This document shows positions 1 through 4,566 of a stretch of DNA of 7,425 bases, piece after piece. The notes under the pieces are model-generated. The model was given only the letters and a program-made list of their open reading frames with translations, was not told the origin of the DNA and did no database searches. Position numbers and translations under genes: made by a program. The stretch spans positions 1 to 7,425 of the forward strand of contig JAEEWS010000068.1 of the NCBI GenBank assembly GCA_016287765.1. The letters run 5' to 3'. Source of the DNA: Lachnospiraceae bacterium. GTDB lineage: Bacteria; Bacillota_A; Clostridia; Lachnospirales; Lachnospiraceae. The first letter of the stretch is position 1; each line of letters begins with the position of its first letter.

Positions 1-10
1 TTTTGTGAGC

Positions 11-118
11 AAAATGAACCCCTAACCCCGTCCCCAAAGGGTCAAAAAAGTGAACCCATAACCCCGTCCCCGGGTGTCAAAAAGTGAGCCACTAACCCCG
101 TCCCCTAGGTTCATTTTT
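11..118. repeat. Array of three direct REP-like 25-bp repeats
   Basis: Three copies of a 25-bp unit lie at 11-35, 47-71 and 81-105, spaced 36 and 34 bp apart. The common core is CTAACCCCGTCCCC or ATAACCCCGTCCCC, preceded by AAARTGARCC. Copy 1 is identical over all 25 bases to the copies at 1712-1736 and (inverted) 1758-1782. Copy 2 differs at two positions and copy 3 at three. The linkers are variants of GGGTCAAAAA, and the array ends with an opposite-facing fragment, GGTTCATTTTT, at 108-118. Similar GGGGACGG-type intergenic repeats in Firmicutes are thought to be REP-like elements moved by RAYT/Y1 transposases. No transposase lies in this window, so that origin is inferred. The array lies downstream of the radical SAM gene and overlaps its stop codon. 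Confidence 0.85.
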
Positions 119-992
119 CAAATACTTTGTGAAAACTATTGATCACTCTCTTTTTGTCGGTGGTCCACAGGGGCGTGACAAGTAACTTTCTGGGACCGTC
201 TCCCGTAAGGCGGTGCACCACCGTTTCGGGCGGCAGCATCGCCACCAGCTCCTTCACGAGCTCCACATATTCTTCCATGGTATAGGCGTGGATGATTCCC
301 GGATCCTCCGTGTACATATCGTAAAGCTTTGTTCCCTTAAGCACATGGAGCAGCTGCAGCTTGATGCCGTCAAGCACCGGCTTCAATCCGGACAGATACC
401 TGACCGTATCTTTAACATCCTCTTTTGTTTCCCCCGGCAGTCCTATGATCACATGGACGATCACTTCCATGCCTGCTTCCTTAAGCTCTGCATATGCTTT
501 CTCGAAGACTTCAAGCATATAGCCTCTGTTGATCAGCTCTGCGGTTCTTTCATGTATGGTCTGCAGCCCCAGTTCCACCCAGACAGGCTTTATCTTCTTT
601 AGCCTTTTAAGCATGGCGATCACGGCTTCATCTATACAGTCCGGTCTTGTTCCGACAGACAGCGCCACAACCTCCTCATCTGCAAGAGCCTCGGCAAACT
701 GCTTCTCCAGCCTGTCCGGATCCCCGTAGGTATTGGTGTGAGACTGAAAATAGGCTATGTATTTTCCGGTTTTTATCTTGGCCGCCACTTTTTCCTTTGC
801 GCTCTTAAGCTGCTCTTTTATTGAAAGGGTCGAGGAAGCATATGCTTCGTCGGCACAAAAGATACAGCCGCCCGTACCGCATTTTCCGTCTCTGTTGGGA
901 CAGGTGCAGCCTGCGTCCAATGATATCTTGTAGACCTTGGTACCGAAGCGTCTTTTCATTTCGGAATCCAGGGAAATATAGGGTAAACTCAT
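111..992 (-). CDS. Radical SAM protein, YhcC / TIGR01212 family
   Basis: This 293-residue protein resembles E. coli YhcC (about 309 residues) along its whole length. The N-terminal segment reads FGTKVYKISLDAGCTCPNRDG and is followed by GTGGCIFC. By alignment to YhcC the cluster-binding cysteines are C31, C43 and C46, which would hold a 4Fe-4S cluster and bind S-adenosylmethionine. C29 and C38 are extra. Further family blocks are YFQSHTNTY, VGTRPDC, ELGLQT, HVIIGLPGE, GIKLQLLHVLKGT and a C-terminal TPLW. The YhcC family has, to my knowledge, no settled substrate, so I assign none. The ATG overlaps the TGA of the upstream Crp/Fnr gene as ATGA (989-992), which points to one operon and translational coupling. 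Only a weak GAGG precedes this start. The TGA stop (111-113) lies inside the TGAACC edge of the repeat array, so a repeat insertion may have set the C-terminus. Confidence 0.93.
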   Translation of the reverse strand: MSLPYISLDSEMKRRFGTKVYKISLDAGCTCPNRDGKCGTGGCIFCADEAYASSTLSIKEQLKSAKEKVAAKIKTGKYIAYFQSHTNTYGDPDRLEKQFAEALADEEVVALSVGTRPDCIDEAVIAMLKRLKKIKPVWVELGLQTIHERTAELINRGYMLEVFEKAYAELKEAGMEVIVHVIIGLPGETKEDVKDTVRYLSGLKPVLDGIKLQLLHVLKGTKLYDMYTEDPGIIHAYTMEEYVELVKELVAMLPPETVVHRLTGDGPRKLLVTPLWTTDKKRVINSFHKVFEK

Positions 993-1699
993 AACTGTTC
1001 TTCCCTCACATGTAAAACAAAATGGTTCTTTTTATAGTCCAGCATGCCTTCACTCCTCATCTTTGACAGTTCGGAACTCATGGCGCTTCTGTCCACCGCA
1101 AGATAATCCGCCAGCTGCTGCCTGTCCAGATGGATGTCGAACTCCTTTTTACCCGACTCTATAGAAGCTTCCGTTAGATAGGAGATCAGCTTGTCCCTGG
1201 TGGAACGCTTGGAAAGATGGCGGAGTTTCTGAGTCAGCGCCCTGTTTCTTGAAGACAGCATCAGGATCAGATTATCCTTTACGCTGTTATGGCAGTTGCA
1301 GCTTCTGTCACACACCTTGACCAACTTGTCCGCATCAATTATAAGAACGCAGGAATCCTCGATGGCAACCACATTTGAAGGTACCACATCATCATCCGGA
1401 ATGGCATAGTTTACCGCGAACAGTTCTCCCGGACGGATCTCCTGCAATATGTCCCGGTTTCCCCAATAATCCACCTGCTCCACTATCACGCCCCCGGACA
1501 GAAGAATATAGGCACTTTTGATCTTGTCCCCTGCCTGCATCAGATATTCACCCTTTAAATAGTGCTCTACCTGGCCGTCCATACAATTCATGAGCCCTCC
1601 TATCTCTTCGGTCTTAAGGCCTTTGAACAGAACGCATTTTGCCAGCATATTATCTACATTCAGGCATTTTGCCGCTTCACTGTAACATTTTCTTTCCAT
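989..1699 (-). CDS. Crp/Fnr family transcriptional regulator
   Basis: This 236-residue protein has an N-terminal cyclic-nucleotide-binding-like beta roll (about 20-125), a long dimerisation helix (about 138-165, NSVKDNLILMLSSRNRALTQ) and a C-terminal winged helix (about 168-232). The helix-turn-helix is near LDRQQLADYLAVDRSAMSSE (191-210). The phosphate-binding cassette reads GELFAVNYAI then PSNVV and lacks the Arg-Ser pair used to bind cAMP in CRP, so cAMP is unlikely to be the ligand. A C130-x3-C134-x-C136-H137 cluster precedes the dimer helix; C5, C12, C22, C39 and C117 are further cysteines. The clostridial relatives I recall often have a similar C-x3-C-x-x-H element. In the recognition helix R204 aligns with CRP R180, but S205 and S209 replace E181 and R185, so an unusual half-site is expected. 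GGAGG (1705-1709) sits five bases before the ATG. It is the first gene of an operon with the radical SAM gene and probably binds the palindromes at 1784 and 3348. Confidence 0.93.
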   Translation of the reverse strand: MERKCYSEAAKCLNVDNMLAKCVLFKGLKTEEIGGLMNCMDGQVEHYLKGEYLMQAGDKIKSAYILLSGGVIVEQVDYWGNRDILQEIRPGELFAVNYAIPDDDVVPSNVVAIEDSCVLIIDADKLVKVCDRSCNCHNSVKDNLILMLSSRNRALTQKLRHLSKRSTRDKLISYLTEASIESGKKEFDIHLDRQQLADYLAVDRSAMSSELSKMRSEGMLDYKKNHFVLHVREEQL

Positions 1700-1711
1700 G
1701 GTATCCTCCGT

Positions 1712-1782
1712 AAAATGAACCCCTAACCCCGTCCCCGGGGTTCAAAAAATGAGCCTTGGGGACGGGGTTAGGGGTTCATTTT
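1712..1782. repeat. Perfect 25-bp inverted repeat (two REP-like units facing each other)
   Basis: The left arm 1712-1736 is base-for-base identical to array copy 1 at 11-35. The right arm 1758-1782 is its exact reverse complement. The 21-base spacer (1737-1757) carries its own imperfect pairing, GGTTCA against TGAGCC. In the transcript of the Crp/Fnr gene this folds into a very stable hairpin closed by AAAA/TTTT. The hairpin ends two bases before the CGGAGG Shine-Dalgarno region. Because only 12 bases lie between the repeat and the ATG, the promoter must be upstream and every transcript must cross the hairpin. It may act as an attenuator or a translation barrier; this is inferred from position only. 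Confidence 0.92.
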
Positions 1783-1783
1783 T

Positions 1784-1797
1784 GTTGTTTTTACAAC
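1784..1797. promoter_or_regulatory. FNR-like palindromic operator, copy 1 (GTTGT-N4-ACAAC)
   Basis: The sequence GTTGTTTTTACAAC is a perfect 5-4-5 inverted repeat. Fifteen bases (1784-1798) recur identically at 3349-3363 in front of ldhA. The 14-bp layout equals that of an FNR box (TTGAT-N4-ATCAA). Relative to the predicted start of the Crp/Fnr gene (about 1804) it covers +8 to +21, a repressing position. Relative to the predicted mscS start (about 1874) its centre is at -83.5. It could alternatively be just a short mRNA hairpin. Binding by the neighbouring Crp/Fnr protein is an inference. Confidence 0.6.
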
Positions 1798-1810
1798 GCA
1801 CATCAAATTA

Positions 1811-1839
1811 TTAATACATCATAGTTCTCAAAAAGTCAA
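1811..1839 (-). promoter_or_regulatory. Predicted promoter of the Crp/Fnr operon
   Basis: On the minus strand TTGACT (1834-1839) is followed after 17 bases by TATTAA (1811-1816). The -35 matches sigma-A consensus at five of six positions and the -10 at four of six. The predicted start near 1804 gives a leader of about 105 bases that contains the palindrome at 1784 and the 25-bp inverted repeat. No better promoter lies closer to the gene. Confidence 0.5.
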
Positions 1840-1858
1840 CCAATTATCCTTATATATG

Positions 1859-1867
1859 TGCTATAAT
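1859..1867 (+). promoter_or_regulatory. Extended -10 promoter of the mscS-like gene
   Basis: TGCTATAAT is a perfect extended -10 element (TGN plus TATAAT). No good -35 lies 16-18 bases upstream, which is usual for extended -10 promoters or activator-dependent ones. The predicted start near 1874 leaves a short leader of about 35 bases before the ATG at 1909. The element sits back to back with the Crp/Fnr promoter. Confidence 0.65.
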
Positions 1868-1908
1868 GATTCAAGTGAATTATGTTAGTAGTATTAGGAG
1901 GATTCTTT

Positions 1909-2814
1909 ATGAGTTTGTTTCATACCTTTTTTCAGGAGACTGCATCGGCCACTCCCACTCCCATTGTAATAAATGATATGGATGACATTGCGGATGCTGC
2001 AAAGACCGGCCTTATCAACCTTCAGGATTTCCTTATAAATGTGGTTGCTCCGGGTCTTCTTAAAGTTATTCTGGCGATCATCATTTATATCATCTGCAGA
2101 AAACTGATCAATTTACTTGTTAAACTCAGCAAAAAAGCAATGGATAAGACCAAGTTTGAAAAGGGCGTTGAAAGCTTTTTGCTTTCCCTTATCAAGATCG
2201 GTCTTTATGCTTTGACCATATTTGCAATCTTTGAGATCCTGGGTATAGCCACCACCACCATAGTTGCGGTACTGGGCTCTGTGGGTCTTACCATCGGTCT
2301 TGCATTACAGGGCAGTCTTTCCAACTTTGCGGGCGGCGTTTTGATCCTGATCCTTAAGCCTTACATCGTTGGTGACTACATCGTTACCTGCGGAGTTGAA
2401 GGATCCGTGGATTCCATTGATATTTTCTACACCACCCTTAAGACACCGGACAACAAGATGATCGTAGTTCCCAACGGTACAATTTCCAACAGCACCATCA
2501 CCAACGTTTCCCACGAAAAGGAACGTCGTCTGGATCTCACTCTTCCCGTAGCTTACGGTACTGATATCCAGAAGGTAAAAGACCTCCTTACCGGAGTGTA
2601 CGAAGCAGAGGAAACCGCTATAAAGGACAAAGGACTTACCGTTTTCCTGGGCGAGTTTGCGGACAGCGCCATCAATATCGGCTTCAGGATCTGGGTAAAT
2701 TCCTCGGATTACTGGACCACCAAATGGAGATTACAGGAAACCATAAACAACGTTTTTGCGGAAAACAATATCGAAATACCTTTCAATCAATTGGATGTAC
2801 ATCTGGACAAATAA
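1909..2814 (+). CDS. MscS family small-conductance mechanosensitive channel
   Basis: The protein has 301 residues and belongs to the MscS family (E. coli MscS has 286). It acts in the cytoplasmic membrane and releases small solutes when turgor rises. Transmembrane segments are visible at about 39-66 (VVAPGLLKVILAIIIYIICR) and 83-110, followed by the pore-lining TM3 with the family signature: VLGSVGLTIGLALQGSLSN, then FAGGVLILILKPYIVGD. The cytoplasmic beta domain follows (VPNGTISNSTITN), then the vestibule domain. An in-frame ATG exists at 1882, but it has no ribosome binding site and lies about eight bases from the predicted transcript start. The ATG at 1909 has AGGAGG at 1896-1901, seven bases upstream, so I use it. 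The gene is transcribed alone from the extended -10 at 1859 and ends at the terminator at 2821. Confidence 0.95.
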   Translation: MSLFHTFFQETASATPTPIVINDMDDIADAAKTGLINLQDFLINVVAPGLLKVILAIIIYIICRKLINLLVKLSKKAMDKTKFEKGVESFLLSLIKIGLYALTIFAIFEILGIATTTIVAVLGSVGLTIGLALQGSLSNFAGGVLILILKPYIVGDYIVTCGVEGSVDSIDIFYTTLKTPDNKMIVVPNGTISNSTITNVSHEKERRLDLTLPVAYGTDIQKVKDLLTGVYEAEETAIKDKGLTVFLGEFADSAINIGFRIWVNSSDYWTTKWRLQETINNVFAENNIEIPFNQLDVHLDK

Positions 2815-2820
2815 AAAAAT

Positions 2821-2851
2821 TGCCCCACTTAATGTGGGGCATTACTTTTTT
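2821..2851. terminator. Bidirectional rho-independent terminator between mscS and DUF6465
   Basis: TGCCCCAC (2821-2828) pairs perfectly with GTGGGGCA (2834-2841) around a TTAAT loop. On the plus strand a T-rich tract with TTTTTT follows. On the minus strand the stem is followed by AATTTTTTTATTT. It therefore serves both convergent genes, the mscS-like gene ending at 2814 and the DUF6465 gene ending at 2850. Confidence 0.92.
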
Positions 2852-3209
2852 AGATATCGAAGGAACCCAGCTCACTGCCGTTAAATACGTAGTAAACCTT
2901 GCTCTCTTCAGGCTTAACATAAAGGTCGACCTGCTTAAGGTCTGCAACTTCTCTCTTAAGATCGAAGGTCCAAACATCCTTAGCCATCTTTACGAAGTCC
3001 TCGGTCTCGTATCCCTTACCGCCAAACTGAACCGCGATCTTGGTCTTAATGTCCTTAGCCGCAGCCTTTGTTGCCTTTGCGGGCTTAGCTTCAGCCTTAA
3101 CCGCTGTATCTTTTACTTCCTCTTTCTTTTCAGCAGTCTTCTTAGCTGCTATAGTTTTTGCAACAGGTTTCTTTTCTGCTGCATCCGTTGTAGTTTTCTT
3201 TGCTGCCAT
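2850..3209 (-). CDS. DUF6465 family protein with lysine/alanine-rich N-terminus
   Basis: The protein has 119 residues from the chosen start. Residues 1-52 are low complexity, made of Lys, Ala, Thr and Glu with repeated AAKK and AEKK-type runs, and resemble histone H1 or bacterial histone-like tails. Residues 53-119 form a small domain: IKTKIAVQFGGKGYETEDFV, a predicted helix, then VDLYVKPEESKVYYVFNG and a GSFDI end. I recognise this domain as DUF6465, which to my knowledge has no known function. The basic tail suggests contact with nucleic acid or acidic polymers, which is inference. An upstream ATG at 3230 has no ribosome binding site. The ATG at 3209 has AAGGAG (3216-3221) six bases before it. 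Transcription probably starts near 3283 from a near-consensus promoter, so the gene may be highly expressed. It is divergent from ldhA. Confidence 0.85.
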   Translation of the reverse strand: MAAKKTTTDAAEKKPVAKTIAAKKTAEKKEEVKDTAVKAEAKPAKATKAAAKDIKTKIAVQFGGKGYETEDFVKMAKDVWTFDLKREVADLKQVDLYVKPEESKVYYVFNGSELGSFDI

Positions 3210-3268
3210 ATTTTTCTCCTTCTTCTTCATAATATTCTTGATTTTACTGTCGAATATGTTATCTTTTT

Positions 3269-3282
3269 AGCATAATAATGCT
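3269..3282. promoter_or_regulatory. Palindrome AGCAT-N4-ATGCT at the DUF6465 transcript start
   Basis: AGCATAATAATGCT is a perfect 5-4-5 inverted repeat that begins at about +2 of the predicted DUF6465 transcript. It could be an operator or a 5' stem-loop protecting the mRNA. Nothing else in the window matches it, so the function is open. Confidence 0.35.
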
Positions 3283-3289
3283 TTAACTC

Positions 3290-3317
3290 ATTATAATATA
3301 AGACAATTCTTTGTCAA
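3290..3317 (-). promoter_or_regulatory. Near-consensus promoter of the DUF6465 gene
   Basis: On the minus strand a perfect TTGACA (3312-3317) is separated by 16 bases from a perfect TATAAT (3290-3295). The predicted start is near 3283, leaving a leader of about 73 bases. A further inverted repeat, GACAA-N4-TTGTC at 3302-3315, overlaps the -35 and spacer and could be an operator. Confidence 0.8.
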
Positions 3318-3347
3318 TACGGTATTTTTACAATTTTCGATATTTTT

Positions 3348-3363
3348 CGTTGTTTTTACAACG
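3348..3363. promoter_or_regulatory. FNR-like palindromic operator, copy 2, at -41.5 of ldhA
   Basis: CGTTGTTTTTACAACG is a perfect inverted repeat with six-base arms and a TTTT centre. Its last 15 bases equal 1784-1798. With the ldhA start predicted at 3397 from the -10 at 3385-3390, the palindrome is centred exactly at -41.5. This is the class II activator position known for CRP and FNR. With respect to the divergent DUF6465 start (3283) it is centred at -72.5. Binding by the Crp/Fnr protein of this window is inferred from family, geometry and the duplicated site. Confidence 0.65.
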
Positions 3364-3381
3364 TTTTATAGCCGTAAAGTA

Positions 3382-3390
3382 TGTTATACT
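3382..3390 (+). promoter_or_regulatory. Extended -10 promoter of ldhA
   Basis: TGTTATACT combines an extended TGN with a TATACT -10 (3385-3390). At 17-bp spacing the -35 position (3362-3367) reads CGTTTT, a poor match. That pattern is expected when an activator bound at -41.5 replaces the -35 contact. The predicted start is A3397, giving a leader of about 59 bases. Confidence 0.65.
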
Positions 3391-3400
3391 CTTAACAGTA

Positions 3401-3422
3401 GAAGGAAAAATACAGATCCTTC
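3401..3422 (+). other. Leader stem-loop of the ldhA transcript
   Basis: GAAGGA (3401-3406) can pair with TCCTTC (3417-3422) across a ten-base loop, beginning about five bases after the predicted start. It has no following T-tract, so it is not a terminator. A 5' protective stem-loop is the simplest reading; support is structural only. Confidence 0.35.
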
Positions 3423-3455
3423 GTATAAAAGAGGACTTAAAAAGGAGGAATCATT

Positions 3456-4490
3456 ATGATAAAGATCGCAATGTTTGATACCAAACCTTATGATAAAGAA
3501 AGTTTCGAAAAGCTCAAGACTCCGGATACGGAGATCACCTACTTTGACACCAAGCTGGATTCCAAAACAGTTGAGTTGGCAAAGGACTTTGATTCGGTCA
3601 TAGTTTTCGTCAACGATGAACTGTCCAAAGAAGTCATAGACAAATTATATGCCTACGGGGTCAAGCTCATTGCTTTAAGATGTGCGGGCTTTAATAATGT
3701 GGATGTCAAGGCAGCCTATAAAAAGATCCATGTAGTCCGCGTTCCCGCCTATTCTCCCGAGGCAGTGGCAGAGCACGCCATCGCTATGCTCCTCACCTCT
3801 GTCAGAAGGATCCACAAAGCCTATAACCGCACAAGAGAATTTAATTTCAGCATAAACGGTCTGGTTGGTTTCAACCTGCATGACAAGACCGTGGGTGTTG
3901 TGGGAATGGGTAAGATCGGAAAGGCTTTCGCAAAGATATGCTTAGGCTTCGGAATGAAGGTCATCGCCTACGATAAATATCCTTCCGAGATCCCGGGAGT
4001 CGAGTTCATGTCACAGGAGGAAGTACTTAAGAACAGTGACATAATTTCTCTTCACTGCCCTCTTACCGAAGATAATCACCACCTGATAAACAAAGAATCC
4101 ATCGCCCAAATGAAAAAAGGCGTTGTGATCATAAACACTTCCCGCGGCGGTCTTATAGACGCCGAGGCTCTTCTGGACGGTATAAAGTCCAGGCAGATAG
4201 GAGCCGCATGTCTGGATGTGTACGAAGAGGAATCGGATCTGTTCTTTGACGACCGTTCCGGTCATATCCTTCAGGATGACATCCTGGCACGACTTCTCTC
4301 CATGCCCAACGTGATCCTCACCTCTCACCAGGCTTTCCTTACAAGAGAAGCTCTGGAGGCCATAGCCGACACCACACTCACAAACATCCGCGGCTTCTTC
4401 GCAGGCGAAGACGTGCTTCCCAACGAAGTCTGCTACAAATGCGAAAAGGTAGCGGAATGCAAAGGCGCCGGCAGGAAAAAATGTTTCTGA
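3456..4490 (+). CDS. ldhA: D-lactate dehydrogenase (LdhA-type, NAD-dependent)
   Basis: The protein has 344 residues and aligns along its length with E. coli LdhA, sharing blocks such as IALRCAGFNNVD, VVRVPAY.PEAVAEHAI and SLHCPLT. It reduces pyruvate to D-lactate in the cytoplasm, recycling NADH during fermentation. The Rossmann motif is GMGKIG (150-155), with D173 at the end of the next strand fitting NAD preference. Predicted active-site residues, by homology with D-LDH, are R230 (NTSRGGLID), D254, E259 and H291 (SHQAF). The E. coli enzyme ends just after PNELV. This one continues past PNEV with a 19-residue tail carrying C326, C329, C335 and C343. AAGGAGG (3442-3448) sits seven bases before the ATG. 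Stops TGA and TAA are adjacent. The promoter has an FNR-like site at -41.5, implying activation. Another D-2-hydroxyacid substrate is possible, but the match favours lactate. Confidence 0.93.
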   Translation: MIKIAMFDTKPYDKESFEKLKTPDTEITYFDTKLDSKTVELAKDFDSVIVFVNDELSKEVIDKLYAYGVKLIALRCAGFNNVDVKAAYKKIHVVRVPAYSPEAVAEHAIAMLLTSVRRIHKAYNRTREFNFSINGLVGFNLHDKTVGVVGMGKIGKAFAKICLGFGMKVIAYDKYPSEIPGVEFMSQEEVLKNSDIISLHCPLTEDNHHLINKESIAQMKKGVVIINTSRGGLIDAEALLDGIKSRQIGAACLDVYEEESDLFFDDRSGHILQDDILARLLSMPNVILTSHQAFLTREALEAIADTTLTNIRGFFAGEDVLPNEVCYKCEKVAECKGAGRKKCF

Positions 4491-4501
4491 TAAAGTAAAA
4501 A

Positions 4502-4533
4502 GACCGGAGGGACAGGTCCTACGGGTCAAAAAA
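4502..4533. repeat. Possible diverged relative of the REP-like repeat
   Basis: On the minus strand this reads TTTTTTGACCCGTAGGACC, then TGTCCCTCCGG. It keeps the order of the 25-bp unit: TGA, a C-run, TA, then a GTCCC block. It also sits in the same kind of place, between a gene end and a terminator. Identity is only partial, so this may be coincidence. Confidence 0.3.
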
Positions 4534-4534
4534 T

Positions 4535-4566
4535 AGCAGACGGTTTACAATGTCCGTCTGCTTTTT
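4535..4566. terminator. Bidirectional terminator between ldhA and DUF5662
   Basis: AGCAGACGG (4535-4543) pairs perfectly with CCGTCTGCT (4554-4562) around a ten-base loop. TTTTT follows on the plus strand. On the minus strand the stem is followed by ATTTTTTG. The last codons of the DUF5662 gene form the right-hand arm and its TAA (4545-4547) lies in the loop, so the terminator overlaps the coding end. Confidence 0.9.

Noticed and set aside
11..105. Reading the left array as a small CRISPR
   Set aside because: The linkers are about ten bases long and nearly alike (GGGTCAAAAA variants), not unique spacers, and no cas gene is present.
213..602. Open frame of 129 codons on the plus strand opposite the radical SAM gene
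   Set aside because: It is antisense to conserved family blocks, has no ribosome binding site and gives a composition-biased peptide.
1768..1779. Micro-ORF ATG AAC CCC TAA in the Crp/Fnr leader, recurring in repeat copies
   Set aside because: It arises from the repeat sequence itself and has no Shine-Dalgarno, so I do not call a leader peptide.
1784..1797. Reading the GTTGT palindrome as a Rex operator
   Set aside because: Rex sites have TTGT and ACAA about ten bases apart; here only four bases separate them, which fits the Crp/Fnr layout instead.
2724..3275. Open frame of 183 codons on the plus strand across the mscS end and DUF6465
   Set aside because: It runs through the bidirectional terminator and opposite the DUF6465 gene; the translation is Leu/Cys/Phe-rich, as expected opposite Lys/Glu-rich coding.
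4011..4529. Open frame of 172 codons on the minus strand, antisense to ldhA
   Set aside because: It lies opposite a well-supported gene, has no recognisable motif or ribosome binding site, and crosses the terminator region. It is a codon-usage shadow.
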